Part shown: positions 20,184-27,366 of the stretch, piece by piece | How the letters are laid out: each line of letters starts with the position of its first letter | Position numbering within the stretch: position 1 is the first letter of the stretch | From: VAZQ01 sp963725185 | GTDB taxonomy: Bacteria > Pseudomonadota > Alphaproteobacteria > Rhizobiales > Xanthobacteraceae | Direction: 5' to 3' | NCBI GenBank assembly: GCA_963725185.1 | Contig: CAVRXO010000006.1 | Span: forward strand, 2,976,001 to 3,040,000 | Length of the DNA stretch: 64,000 nucleotides | Translations under genes and position numbers: made by a program | The notes under the pieces: generated by a model | The model's database searches: none | Seen by the model: only the letters and a program-made list of their open reading frames with translations | What the model was told of the DNA's origin: nothing

Positions 20184-21062
20184 ATGATTATTGACAAAGA
20201 TACGAAAATTCCGAGCGTGATACACATCAAGGAGAATGCGCGCGGGCCGCGGGTCGTCCTGTTCGGCGGTGTGCACGGCGACGAGCTGAGCGGAGTCCAC
20301 GCCATCGAAAAGCTGTTCTTCGACCTCTTCGTGGGGACGAGAAAGCTGCGGCAGGGCTGGCTCACGCTGGTGCGCGGCAACGAGCAGGCGCTGGCGGCCG
20401 AGCGCAGGTACCTGAAGCATAACCTGAATCGGATGTTCCGAGAGGACTACGGTCCCGAGATCGACAGGGCCTCCTATGAATTCAACCGGGCGCAGGAGCT
20501 CAAGACCGTGCTCCAGAATTGCGATTACTTCCTCGATCTCCATTCGGCGCCGATCGCGCAGGAGCCCTTCATGGTCGCTGAGCAAGCCGCGGTCGGCTTT
20601 TTTTCAAAGCTCGGGATCCCGCGGATTATGACCGGCTGGAGCAAGTTTTCCAGCGGAGCGATCGGAGGCGACGCTGAAAACTACGCCAATGCTCACGGGG
20701 CCAAGTCGGCAACGCTCGAATCCGGCAGTCATTTTGAAAAGCGCTCGAACGATGTTGCATACCGATCGATAGTTTCGCTGCTATCGCTCTTGGAGATGAT
20801 TGAGGGGCCCGACAAGCCGGCGGCACGACCGCTCGAGATCGTGGACGTCTATGCCGTCGTGACCAAGGAAGCCAATGATTTCCGGTACGCCGGAAAGGTC
20901 GATAATTTTCAGTTCATCGAGAAAGGAGGCTCGTTCGGATTTCAATCCGGTCGCGCGATCACCGTCGACGAGGACAGCTATCTCTTGATTCCGATGAAAC
21001 CGGAGGACACGCGAATTCACGAGGAAGTCTGCTATCTGGGTCGCAGAGTCGACGCGGCCTGA
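20184..21062 (+). CDS. Succinylglutamate desuccinylase/aspartoacylase-like zinc hydrolase
   Basis: A 292-residue M14-type protein of the AstE/AspA branch. Zinc ligands are visible as His31 and Glu34 in GGVHGDELSG and His120 in YFLDLHSAP, with the substrate-binding NLNR at 80-83 and a later ATLESGSH carrying the probable catalytic glutamate. Such enzymes remove acyl groups from amino acids, or trim peptides in related carboxypeptidases. It starts 43 bp after the C39-like gene, so both are probably co-transcribed. A joint substrate, such as a modified peptide cut first by the C39-like protein, is inference. Confidence 0.85.
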   Translation: MIIDKDTKIPSVIHIKENARGPRVVLFGGVHGDELSGVHAIEKLFFDLFVGTRKLRQGWLTLVRGNEQALAAERRYLKHNLNRMFREDYGPEIDRASYEFNRAQELKTVLQNCDYFLDLHSAPIAQEPFMVAEQAAVGFFSKLGIPRIMTGWSKFSSGAIGGDAENYANAHGAKSATLESGSHFEKRSNDVAYRSIVSLLSLLEMIEGPDKPAARPLEIVDVYAVVTKEANDFRYAGKVDNFQFIEKGGSFGFQSGRAITVDEDSYLLIPMKPEDTRIHEEVCYLGRRVDAA

Positions 21063-21088
21063 CGGGTCGGATCGAACGGAGGCTCCCC

Positions 21089-21379
21089 ATGGCGTTCTCG
21101 TTCGCGCAATTCGTCACTTGGCTCATCGTCGGCCTGCTCGGCGGCAGTGCCGCCGGGATCGTGGTCAAGCGTCAACGCAAGGGATTTGGTACTGGGATCA
21201 ATCTGATTCTCGGTATGTTGGGAGCGGTCATCGGCGGTGCGGTCTTCCATTTCTTTACGCTTTTCGTGCGACTGGACGCGATTTCGATCTCCTTGCGCGA
21301 CCTCCTGGCGGCATTCCTGGGCGCGCTCGTCGTTTTGGCGGTGTTCTGGGCTTGGCAACGTTACGGCCGGCGCGGTTAG
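21089..21379 (+). CDS. GlsB/YeaQ/YmgE family membrane protein
   Basis: A 96-residue protein with three hydrophobic helices and the glycine-rich pattern WLIVGLLGGSAAGIVVKRQR and LGMLGAVIGGAVFHF, typical of the transglycosylase-associated (GlsB/YeaQ) family, which is linked to general stress. It lies 26 bp after the AstE-like gene with an ACGGAGG-like ribosome site. It closes the three-gene unit and converges on the membrane protein gene at 21403. Confidence 0.85.
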   Translation: MAFSFAQFVTWLIVGLLGGSAAGIVVKRQRKGFGTGINLILGMLGAVIGGAVFHFFTLFVRLDAISISLRDLLAAFLGALVVLAVFWAWQRYGRRG

Positions 21380-21402
21380 GGCCGGACGGTTTGGCCGCGG
21401 GC

Positions 21403-22104
21403 TCATCCCAGACCTTCGCTCCGACGCCCGGCCGGACGGCCGATGTTATCGACCAGGATGTGGACGCTGGCGATAAAGACCCACAGCGGGAAGACGACGA
21501 AGCTCCAGGCGATTTGATAGCTGCCGAACAACACCAAAAAAGCCAAGGCGTAGCCGAGAATTGCCAGCCAGCGCGGAGCAAAACCGGTATAGACCGCCAT
21601 TGTCGAGGTGGTGATCATGAACACGGCGGCCATCTTGGTCATATAGATGTTCACGATGTTGTAGACGGCGGCGCGTGCGAAATAGTATGTGGCGGAGTCG
21701 ATCAATTGCCCCGGCTCGACGGCGAAAGCCATCAGCAGACCACCCACCGTGGCGGCGGCCGTGAACAACATGCCCAGGAACAAAAAGCCGCTACCGAGAA
21801 ACACGGTCGCAAAGAAGCGATCCTCGCGCCGACCGAGCCGATCGCGCAGCACACCGATGAACCATAAGAAAGCAATTCCGGCGAACGGCACGAGATTCAA
21901 TGCCAGCGCGACCGATTTCGAGCTGCCGCCGAGCCAGGCGCCCGGCTCCTCGGGATCCTTCGGTACAGCGATCCGCAGCAGCACGAACACGGCGAGCAAC
22001 AGGATTGAGAACAGCATTCCCGCAACCGCAGCCGCCTTGGGAGTCTTCAGGTTATGGCGTGTGAGCGCGTCGTGGGCCGCCTCATCGCTCGTGTCATCGG
22101 CCAT
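21403..22104 (-). CDS. Integral membrane protein of unknown function
   Basis: A 233-residue protein starting MADDTSDEAAHDALTRHNLK. It then has about six hydrophobic helices between residues 30 and 225, including LNLVPFAGIAFLWFIGVLRD and a Phe/Leu-rich stretch. The frame is open upstream to 22287, but that part overlaps the preceding gene, so the ATG at 22104 is preferred. No family is recognised with confidence. It follows the 22137-22589 gene on the same strand by 32 bp and is probably expressed with it from the box at 22649. Confidence 0.7.
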   Translation of the reverse strand: MADDTSDEAAHDALTRHNLKTPKAAAVAGMLFSILLLAVFVLLRIAVPKDPEEPGAWLGGSSKSVALALNLVPFAGIAFLWFIGVLRDRLGRREDRFFATVFLGSGFLFLGMLFTAAATVGGLLMAFAVEPGQLIDSATYYFARAAVYNIVNIYMTKMAAVFMITTSTMAVYTGFAPRWLAILGYALAFLVLFGSYQIAWSFVVFPLWVFIASVHILVDNIGRPAGRRSEGLG

Positions 22105-22136
22105 GGCCAGCTCGCTCGACCGCTCCGGATGGGCGA

Positions 22137-22589
22137 TCAACTCCAGCTTAGGGTCATCCCGACGTCTCCTGGCATCCCGCCCGGAAAATCGACGATCTGA
22201 ACCCGCAGCTTGTATCCGCGGCTGCGAAAGTGCCTGGCCCACAGGTCGTAAATCTCCTTCGGGACGCCGGTGAGGGTCTCTTCCCAACCGGGCTCCTGCT
22301 GATTGATGGCGCGTCCGCGATCGGTGCAGAGCAGGTTGGGAAAGCGGAAGACCTGAACTTCGGTCAGGCCGTTGCGCGCCGCACGCTCGATGACCGTTAC
22401 GGCGCGCCGGATTCCCTCCTCGTCGGAGACGCCTGAAGGCTTCGAGAGCTGCTCGATCAGAGCCTTCTTCTCGGCTTCCGCGGCGGAGCGGTTGCGCAGG
22501 TCTTCGGACGCTTTGTCAGCCTCGGCCAAGGCGATTTTCCGCATCAAGTCTTTTGCATTGAGCAGGAGATCGGCGGTTTTGGTCGTCAT
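22137..22589 (-). CDS. Conserved protein of unknown function
   Basis: A 150-residue soluble protein. The N-terminal 60 residues are a charged helix (MTTKTADLLLNAKDLMRKIA). The C-terminal part is mixed alpha/beta with VQVFRFPNLLCTDRGRAINQ and FPGGMPGDVGMTLSW. No family motif is recognised. The start at 22589 sits 60 bp from the FixK-type box at 22649-22662, whose minus-strand start would be near 22614. It shares this box with the divergent polyphosphate kinase gene. Confidence 0.7.
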   Translation of the reverse strand: MTTKTADLLLNAKDLMRKIALAEADKASEDLRNRSAAEAEKKALIEQLSKPSGVSDEEGIRRAVTVIERAARNGLTEVQVFRFPNLLCTDRGRAINQQEPGWEETLTGVPKEIYDLWARHFRSRGYKLRVQIVDFPGGMPGDVGMTLSWS

Positions 22590-22648
22590 GATGGGCTCTT
22601 TTTCTCGATTGTCCGGCGGCAGTATATTCAATTCGGAGTGGCGCGGAT

Positions 22649-22662
22649 TTGATCTATCGCAA
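22649..22662. promoter_or_regulatory. FixK/FNR-type box between divergent genes
   Basis: TTGATCTATCGCAA, a perfect left half and a CGCAA right half. It is placed symmetrically: starts near 22697 (+) and 22614 (-) would serve ppk2 and the gene at 22589 with short leaders. Confidence 0.65.
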
Positions 22663-22714
22663 TATCGCGGGGCCGTTTAGGCGGAAAATCGTCAATTGTT
22701 CAGGAGGTTTCAGG

Positions 22715-23554
22715 ATGCTCAAGGATAATAACGCGACCGGTGATGCTTTGGTGGTCCGAAACCGGCGGCCGGCCGACAAGATGAAGCGCAAAGTCTACGA
22801 AAAGGAATTGCACAAGCTTCAGGTTGAGCTCTGCCGGCTGCAGGATTGGACGAAGGAGACCGGGGAGCGGATCATCCTCCTGTTCGAGGGCCGAGACGCC
22901 GCCGGCAAGGGCGGAATCATCAAGGCCATTACCGAGCGCGTGAGCCCGCGCGTTTTTCGTGTGGTGGCGCTTCCGGCGCCTTCGGATCGCGAAAAGACCC
23001 AGATGTTCCTGCAGCGCTACATCGAACGGTTCCCGGCGGCGGGCGAGATCGTTGTCTTCGACCGCAGCTGGTACAATCGCGCCGGTGTCGAATACGTCAT
23101 GGGCTTCTGCAGCGAAGAGCAGCATCAGCGCTTCCTCGATCTTTGCCCCGAAATCGAAAAATACGTCGTCGACGGCGGCATTCGGCTGGTCAAGATATGG
23201 TTGGAGGTTGGACAGGCCGAGCAGGAGAAACGCTTTGCCGCCCGCATCAAGGACCCGCTTCGCCAATGGAAATTAAGCCCTATGGACGTCGAATCATACA
23301 AACGTTGGTATGAATTTTCCAGGGCGCGCGACATGATGCTGAACTCCACCGACAGCCGGCACGCTCCCTGGCATATCGTGCTCTCGGACGACAAGCGGCG
23401 GGCGCGCCTCAATTGCATTTCGCATATCCTGAGCCTGATCCCCTACCGGAAGATTCTGCGGAAGAAGGTCAAGCTGCCCAAGCGTTCCGGCAAGGGGGCA
23501 TACGATGATCTGGCCTTTCTGAAGGGAAGGAAGCTCGTGTCGGAAAGGTATTGA
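22715..23554 (+). CDS. ppk2: Polyphosphate kinase 2 family protein
   Basis: A 279-residue cytoplasmic kinase that uses polyphosphate to phosphorylate nucleoside di- or monophosphates. Walker A is GRDAAGKGG (59-67), Walker B is EIVVFDRSWYNRAG (111-124), and the family segment WKLSPMDVESYKRWYEF is present. The ATG at 22715 follows CAGGAGG; the in-frame TTG at 22649 lies inside the regulatory box. Polyphosphate-driven ATP or GTP regeneration fits an energy-stress island. Class (ADP versus AMP substrate) cannot be settled here. Confidence 0.93.
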   Translation: MLKDNNATGDALVVRNRRPADKMKRKVYEKELHKLQVELCRLQDWTKETGERIILLFEGRDAAGKGGIIKAITERVSPRVFRVVALPAPSDREKTQMFLQRYIERFPAAGEIVVFDRSWYNRAGVEYVMGFCSEEQHQRFLDLCPEIEKYVVDGGIRLVKIWLEVGQAEQEKRFAARIKDPLRQWKLSPMDVESYKRWYEFSRARDMMLNSTDSRHAPWHIVLSDDKRRARLNCISHILSLIPYRKILRKKVKLPKRSGKGAYDDLAFLKGRKLVSERY

Positions 23555-23623
23555 GCGACATCCGTTCAGACGGTTGGGAGTACCCATCACTTTTGGGGTG
23601 CACGTGCGGAGCGTGAAAGGCAA

Positions 23624-24916
23624 ATGGGCCGAACCACAAAGGCGATGCCGCCGTGGCTGTTTCCGATTGTCTATGCGGGCGGAAGCGTTGGTTGCAGCCT
23701 CGTGCTGCCCCGTTTCGAGAATGCCTATCTTCCAAGCAACGAATTTGGCGTCTCGGTGAGCTCGGCCCAGGCGTTCCTCTCCGCCGCGGCCTCCGGCATG
23801 ATGGCGCTGACCGGCATCGTCTTTGCCATCGCCTTCGTCATGGTACAGTTCAGCGCTGTTGCTTATTCGCCGCGGCTGGCGCTTTGGTTTGCCCGCGACC
23901 AGCTACTGTTCCATTCGCTCGGAATCTTCGTAGCCACCTTTATCTATTCGCTGGCAACGCTTGCCTGGGTCGATCGAAACGGGTCCGGAACAGTGCCGGT
24001 GTTGTCCGTGCTGATGGTGGCGATCCTGCTTATCGTGAGCATGCTGCTTTTTTCCGGCCTGGTACAGCGCCTGCGGGACCTGCAGATCGTGAATGTCCTG
24101 CAGCAGATCGGCGGCCAAGGTCGCCGCGTCATTCATGAGACGTTTCAGCGTCCGGACGACAGACCTGAGCCGGAACGGGGAGGCGGAAGCGACGCGCTGG
24201 ACGAGACCGGGCTCGCTCCGGTCACTCAAACGGTCAAATATTCCGGCGAGCCGCGCGCAATCGCCAGGTTCGACATAGAGAGCCTGGTCCGGCAGGCGCG
24301 ACAGGCGCAGGCCCTCATCGTGATGACCTGCGCGGTCGGCGATACTCTGGTCGACGATACCTCGATGCTGCGGGTGCACGGGGCCAAGACCGCATTGTCC
24401 GAGAAGGAATTGATGCGTGCAATCGAACTGGCGCGCGAGCGCACCTTCGAGCAGGACCCCAAATATCCGATCCGCCTTCTGGTCGATATCGCCATCAAGG
24501 CTCTCTCGCCCGCCATCAACGATCCGACCACGGCGGTGCAGGCGATGGATCAGATCGAGGATTTGCTGCGCCGCCTTGGGCGGTGCAACCTGGATACCGG
24601 CCAGGCGCGCGATGCGGACGGGGTCTGCCGACTGATCTTTCCCATGCCCACATGGGAAGATTACCTGGCGCTCGCCTTCGACGAAATCCGGCAATTCGGG
24701 GCGACGTCGGTTCAGGTGATGCGCCGGCTGAGATCGGCGCTGGCGGGGCTCATGGAATCGACCACAATTCCTGCCCGATCCGAGGCCGCACGGCGCTATA
24801 TCAGGCATTTGGATCTGTCTATCGATCATTCGACGCTCGATGCCCAGGATCAAACCATGGCGCGTCATGAGGACCGACAAGGGCTCGGTTTGTCGCGCAA
24901 ACGGGCGCAGGTCTGA
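23624..24916 (+). CDS. DUF2254 family membrane protein
   Basis: A 430-residue protein with four hydrophobic helices in the first 160 residues and a large soluble C-terminal part. Diagnostic segments are SAAASGMMALTGIVFAIAFV, QFSAVAYSPRLA and DIAIKALSPAINDPTTAVQA, all typical of DUF2254. Function is unknown. It lies 69 bp after ppk2 on the same strand and may share its transcript. The last codons run into one copy of a 25-bp direct repeat, so the extreme C-terminus (GLGLSRKRAQV) may be recent. Confidence 0.85.
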   Translation: MGRTTKAMPPWLFPIVYAGGSVGCSLVLPRFENAYLPSNEFGVSVSSAQAFLSAAASGMMALTGIVFAIAFVMVQFSAVAYSPRLALWFARDQLLFHSLGIFVATFIYSLATLAWVDRNGSGTVPVLSVLMVAILLIVSMLLFSGLVQRLRDLQIVNVLQQIGGQGRRVIHETFQRPDDRPEPERGGGSDALDETGLAPVTQTVKYSGEPRAIARFDIESLVRQARQAQALIVMTCAVGDTLVDDTSMLRVHGAKTALSEKELMRAIELARERTFEQDPKYPIRLLVDIAIKALSPAINDPTTAVQAMDQIEDLLRRLGRCNLDTGQARDADGVCRLIFPMPTWEDYLALAFDEIRQFGATSVQVMRRLRSALAGLMESTTIPARSEAARRYIRHLDLSIDHSTLDAQDQTMARHEDRQGLGLSRKRAQV

Positions 24917-24967
24917 TGGCGTGTGCCACGATGAGCGCCGAAGGCTCGGTTTGTCGCGCAAACGGGC
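24882..24967 (+). repeat. 25-bp direct repeat, two copies
   Basis: GGCTCGGTTTGTCGCGCAAA plus CGGGC occurs at 24882-24906 and again at 24943-24967. Each copy contains a hairpin core, GTTTG-TCGCG-CAAAC. The first copy is in the 3' end of the DUF2254 gene, the second in the gap to the convergent HlyD gene, where it could help termination. Confidence 0.88.
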
Positions 24968-24985
24968 ATTGGGCCCGCGGCAGCC

Positions 24986-26122
24986 TCAATGCCCTTCCAT
25001 GAAGATGTAGTTCTCCCAACTGCGCATGCGCAGCAGGATCTTGCGCAAGAGTGAAAGCTCATGCCAGTGTTGCGTGTATACCGCGACCTGTGCCGCGGCA
25101 CCGACCGGGATTTGGTAGCCGGACAGGTCTTCCTCGACGTCGATGACCGCCAAGGCCCGGCCGCTCGTTTCCGCACCGTAATCGGCGAGCGTTCCCGTCG
25201 CCTGTATCTGACCTGACGCAATCGCATCCAGGATCAGGCGCACCTGGCCTTTGAACACCCGGCCGGGCACCGCGTCGAAGGCGACCTCGGCGTCGTCACC
25301 GCTGTTGACCCGCTGAAGGGCGTTCTGCTGGAATGCGGCTCCGAGCGCCCGGTCGCGCTCGTCGGTATTGACGAAAACCATCACCGGGCGTAGCGGCGCC
25401 GGGACCACATACATTCCCGGACGCAACGCGACCTGCGTGACGAACCCCGCCGAGGCCGCCCGCGTGACGGTCTGATCGAGATCGTATTCGGAATCGCCGA
25501 CCTCGGCGCGCAGACGAGCGACCTCGGTGTTGACGCCGCCGATATTCGATGAGTACGCCAGCCGTGCGCGTTCCTCCTCCGCCCGCGCGCCCGCCACCGA
25601 TTGCGTGGCCGTCTCCAGATTGCGCGCGAAGGTATCCAGGGTGGCCCGCGCGATAACCTGCTTTGAGAAGAGCTCGGCTTGCCGATCGTAGTTCTGCTGC
25701 GCCAACACGCGCTGCGCTTCGGCTTGCTCGGCACCTGCAGCCGCCTGGTCGAGGGATGCCTTCAGCTTCATGACGTTTTGCTCGGCGTCCGCGAGCTGGG
25801 CCTTCTTTTGGTCGACGATATATTGGTACGGTTTGGGATCAATCCGAAACAGCTCGTCGCCTTCTTTCAGCGGCGTATTGGTCGCCACCGGCACTTCAAT
25901 CACGCGTCCACGCACCGACGGCAACACGGGCGTCACCGCGAAATAGATGCGGGCATTGGTGGTGAAGGGGTGATTGTAGTTCATCAACAGCACGAGGAGC
26001 GCAATGCCCACGATCCCCCCCAGCGCTGCCGTCGAAAGCGACCATTGGTTCACCGGTATCCTGAAGAGCTTGAAGATCACGTAACAGATCGAAACGTAGA
26101 TCAGGACCAGCAGGATCTCCAT
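24986..26122 (-). CDS. HlyD family membrane-fusion protein (YiaV-like)
   Basis: A 378-residue periplasmic adaptor anchored by two N-terminal hydrophobic helices (3-20 and 30-47). It shows biotinyl-lipoyl-like halves (RGRVIEVPVATNTPLKEGDE and a later ASAGFVTQVALRPGMYV) flanking a coiled coil at about residues 100-205. Such proteins link inner-membrane exporters to outer-membrane channels. Its start overlaps the stop of the DUF3302 gene by one base (TAATG), the same pairing as yiaW/yiaV of Escherichia coli. No transporter subunit lies beside it. Confidence 0.88.
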   Translation of the reverse strand: MEILLVLIYVSICYVIFKLFRIPVNQWSLSTAALGGIVGIALLVLLMNYNHPFTTNARIYFAVTPVLPSVRGRVIEVPVATNTPLKEGDELFRIDPKPYQYIVDQKKAQLADAEQNVMKLKASLDQAAAGAEQAEAQRVLAQQNYDRQAELFSKQVIARATLDTFARNLETATQSVAGARAEEERARLAYSSNIGGVNTEVARLRAEVGDSEYDLDQTVTRAASAGFVTQVALRPGMYVVPAPLRPVMVFVNTDERDRALGAAFQQNALQRVNSGDDAEVAFDAVPGRVFKGQVRLILDAIASGQIQATGTLADYGAETSGRALAVIDVEEDLSGYQIPVGAAAQVAVYTQHWHELSLLRKILLRMRSWENYIFMEGH

Positions 26123-26478
26123 TAGTCCCCCTCCACTCTCTTCTGGATGCTTTCCAGCTGCGCGACCCGACGGCGCAAATCCTCGAGCTCGCCCGGGTCC
26201 ATGGCCGGCCCGTCACCGGCCGGCCCGTTTTGCGTAAATCCCCAACCCCGCTCGGGACGGTAGGCCATCGCCCAAATCCAGAGGAATGGCCAAAGCACAT
26301 GCAGCGTGAACAGGCTCACCCAGCCGGCTGCATGAATCGCGTCCTGGTGCGGATGCTGTCGTGATTCGGCAATCTTGTGGGGGATATCGTGGATTGCAAT
26401 GATCCCATAGAACAGAACCACGGCCACGAAAATCAGAAGCCCGAGCGCGAAGTAGTTCAGGAACGGGTCCCCGATCAT
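26122..26478 (-). CDS. DUF3302 family inner-membrane protein (YiaW-like)
   Basis: A 118-residue protein starting MIGDPFLNYFALGLLIFVAV. It has two hydrophobic helices, an intervening HDIPHKIAESRQHPHQDAIH segment typical of DUF3302, and a charged C-terminal coil. The ATG at 26478 follows GGAGACGACC; the open frame continues upstream only by chance. It is translationally coupled to the HlyD gene. The FixK-type box at 26532-26545 is placed for a start about 20 bp before the ATG. Confidence 0.85.
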   Translation of the reverse strand: MIGDPFLNYFALGLLIFVAVVLFYGIIAIHDIPHKIAESRQHPHQDAIHAAGWVSLFTLHVLWPFLWIWAMAYRPERGWGFTQNGPAGDGPAMDPGELEDLRRRVAQLESIQKRVEGD

Positions 26479-26531
26479 GGTCGTCTCCGGGTGGACGATG
26501 CACTTATCGCCCGGACGAAGTCGGAGCGGCT

Positions 26532-26545
26532 TTGACAAATATCAA
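26532..26545. promoter_or_regulatory. FixK/FNR-type box for the DUF3302-HlyD pair
   Basis: TTGACAAATATCAA. The minus-strand class II start (about 26497) leads directly into the DUF3302 gene. Confidence 0.78.
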
Positions 26546-26679
26546 TGGTCGCCTCCTCCGGGACCTTCTTTCTGGGTTCCCTAAGGCGCGTGTCTCGTCC
26601 GCAGCTTGCCATCGCAGGCCAAAACCGACCGTGGGCCAGCTGGCACCTGCGAAAATGAGATCAAAGCCGAGAGAGACGC

Positions 26680-26693
26680 TTGACATATATCAA
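26680..26693. promoter_or_regulatory. FixK/FNR-type box for the HdeD-like gene
   Basis: TTGACATATATCAA. The plus-strand start would be near 26728. It lies 134 bp from the box at 26532, giving each divergent gene its own site. Confidence 0.78.
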
Positions 26694-26749
26694 TATCAAG
26701 TCGGGGTTATCGGGCTAATGTGATGGAAGCTGATGCAGCCCGAGTTGAG

Positions 26750-27319
26750 ATGAGGATGATTGTCGGCATGACGAATGTAGCATTGTCGCCGCAGGAGCCG
26801 AACGTCTGGTGGGTCTTTCTGCTCCAAGGCCTGGCGGGAATCATTCTGGGCCTCATGCTTCTTACCGAGCCCGGCGCTACAATTGTGACGCTCACCACCG
26901 TCCTGGGCTTCTACTGGCTCATCACGGGCCTGCTGGCGTTGGTCCAGGTCTTCGTGGATCGCTCCACTCCATGGATTTGGTCGCTTCTTGCCGGCATCGT
27001 GGGGATTTTGGCCGGGCTGCTTGTTCTAAAGCACCCACTCATAGCCGCGCTGACGGTTCCTACCGTACTTGTCATCATCCTCGGTGTTCAGGGGTTGATC
27101 ATCGGCGTGCTTGAAATCATCGGCGGATTTGAGGGCGGTGGCATCGGCTCCTTCATCCTCGGAATGGTCAATGTGCTGGTCGGAGTGATCCTGCTCGGCT
27201 CGCCGGTCGCTGCGGCGCTCGCCGTCCCAATCGTGTTCGGCGCCCTTTTGCTCATTCAAGGCGCGGGCTTGATTGTCCTGGCATTTCGCGCCCGTAACTG
27301 GGAATTGTCGCGCATCTAG
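26750..27319 (+). CDS. HdeD family (DUF308) membrane protein
   Basis: A protein of about 189 residues with six hydrophobic helices in three pairs, including VWWVFLLQGLAGIILGLMLL and the DUF308-type repeat pattern. HdeD of E. coli is an acid-resistance membrane protein, and the context (decarboxylase operon on the same island) agrees. The start is uncertain: a GTG at 26720 and ATGs at 26723, 26750, 26756 and 26768 share the frame. The promoter box puts the transcript start near 26728, which disfavours the first two. Confidence 0.85.
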   Translation: MRMIVGMTNVALSPQEPNVWWVFLLQGLAGIILGLMLLTEPGATIVTLTTVLGFYWLITGLLALVQVFVDRSTPWIWSLLAGIVGILAGLLVLKHPLIAALTVPTVLVIILGVQGLIIGVLEIIGGFEGGGIGSFILGMVNVLVGVILLGSPVAAALAVPIVFGALLLIQGAGLIVLAFRARNWELSRI

Positions 27320-27366
27320 GAATAAAGAACGCCTTGAGCATTCCAATGGCAGGCATCGAATATTCG

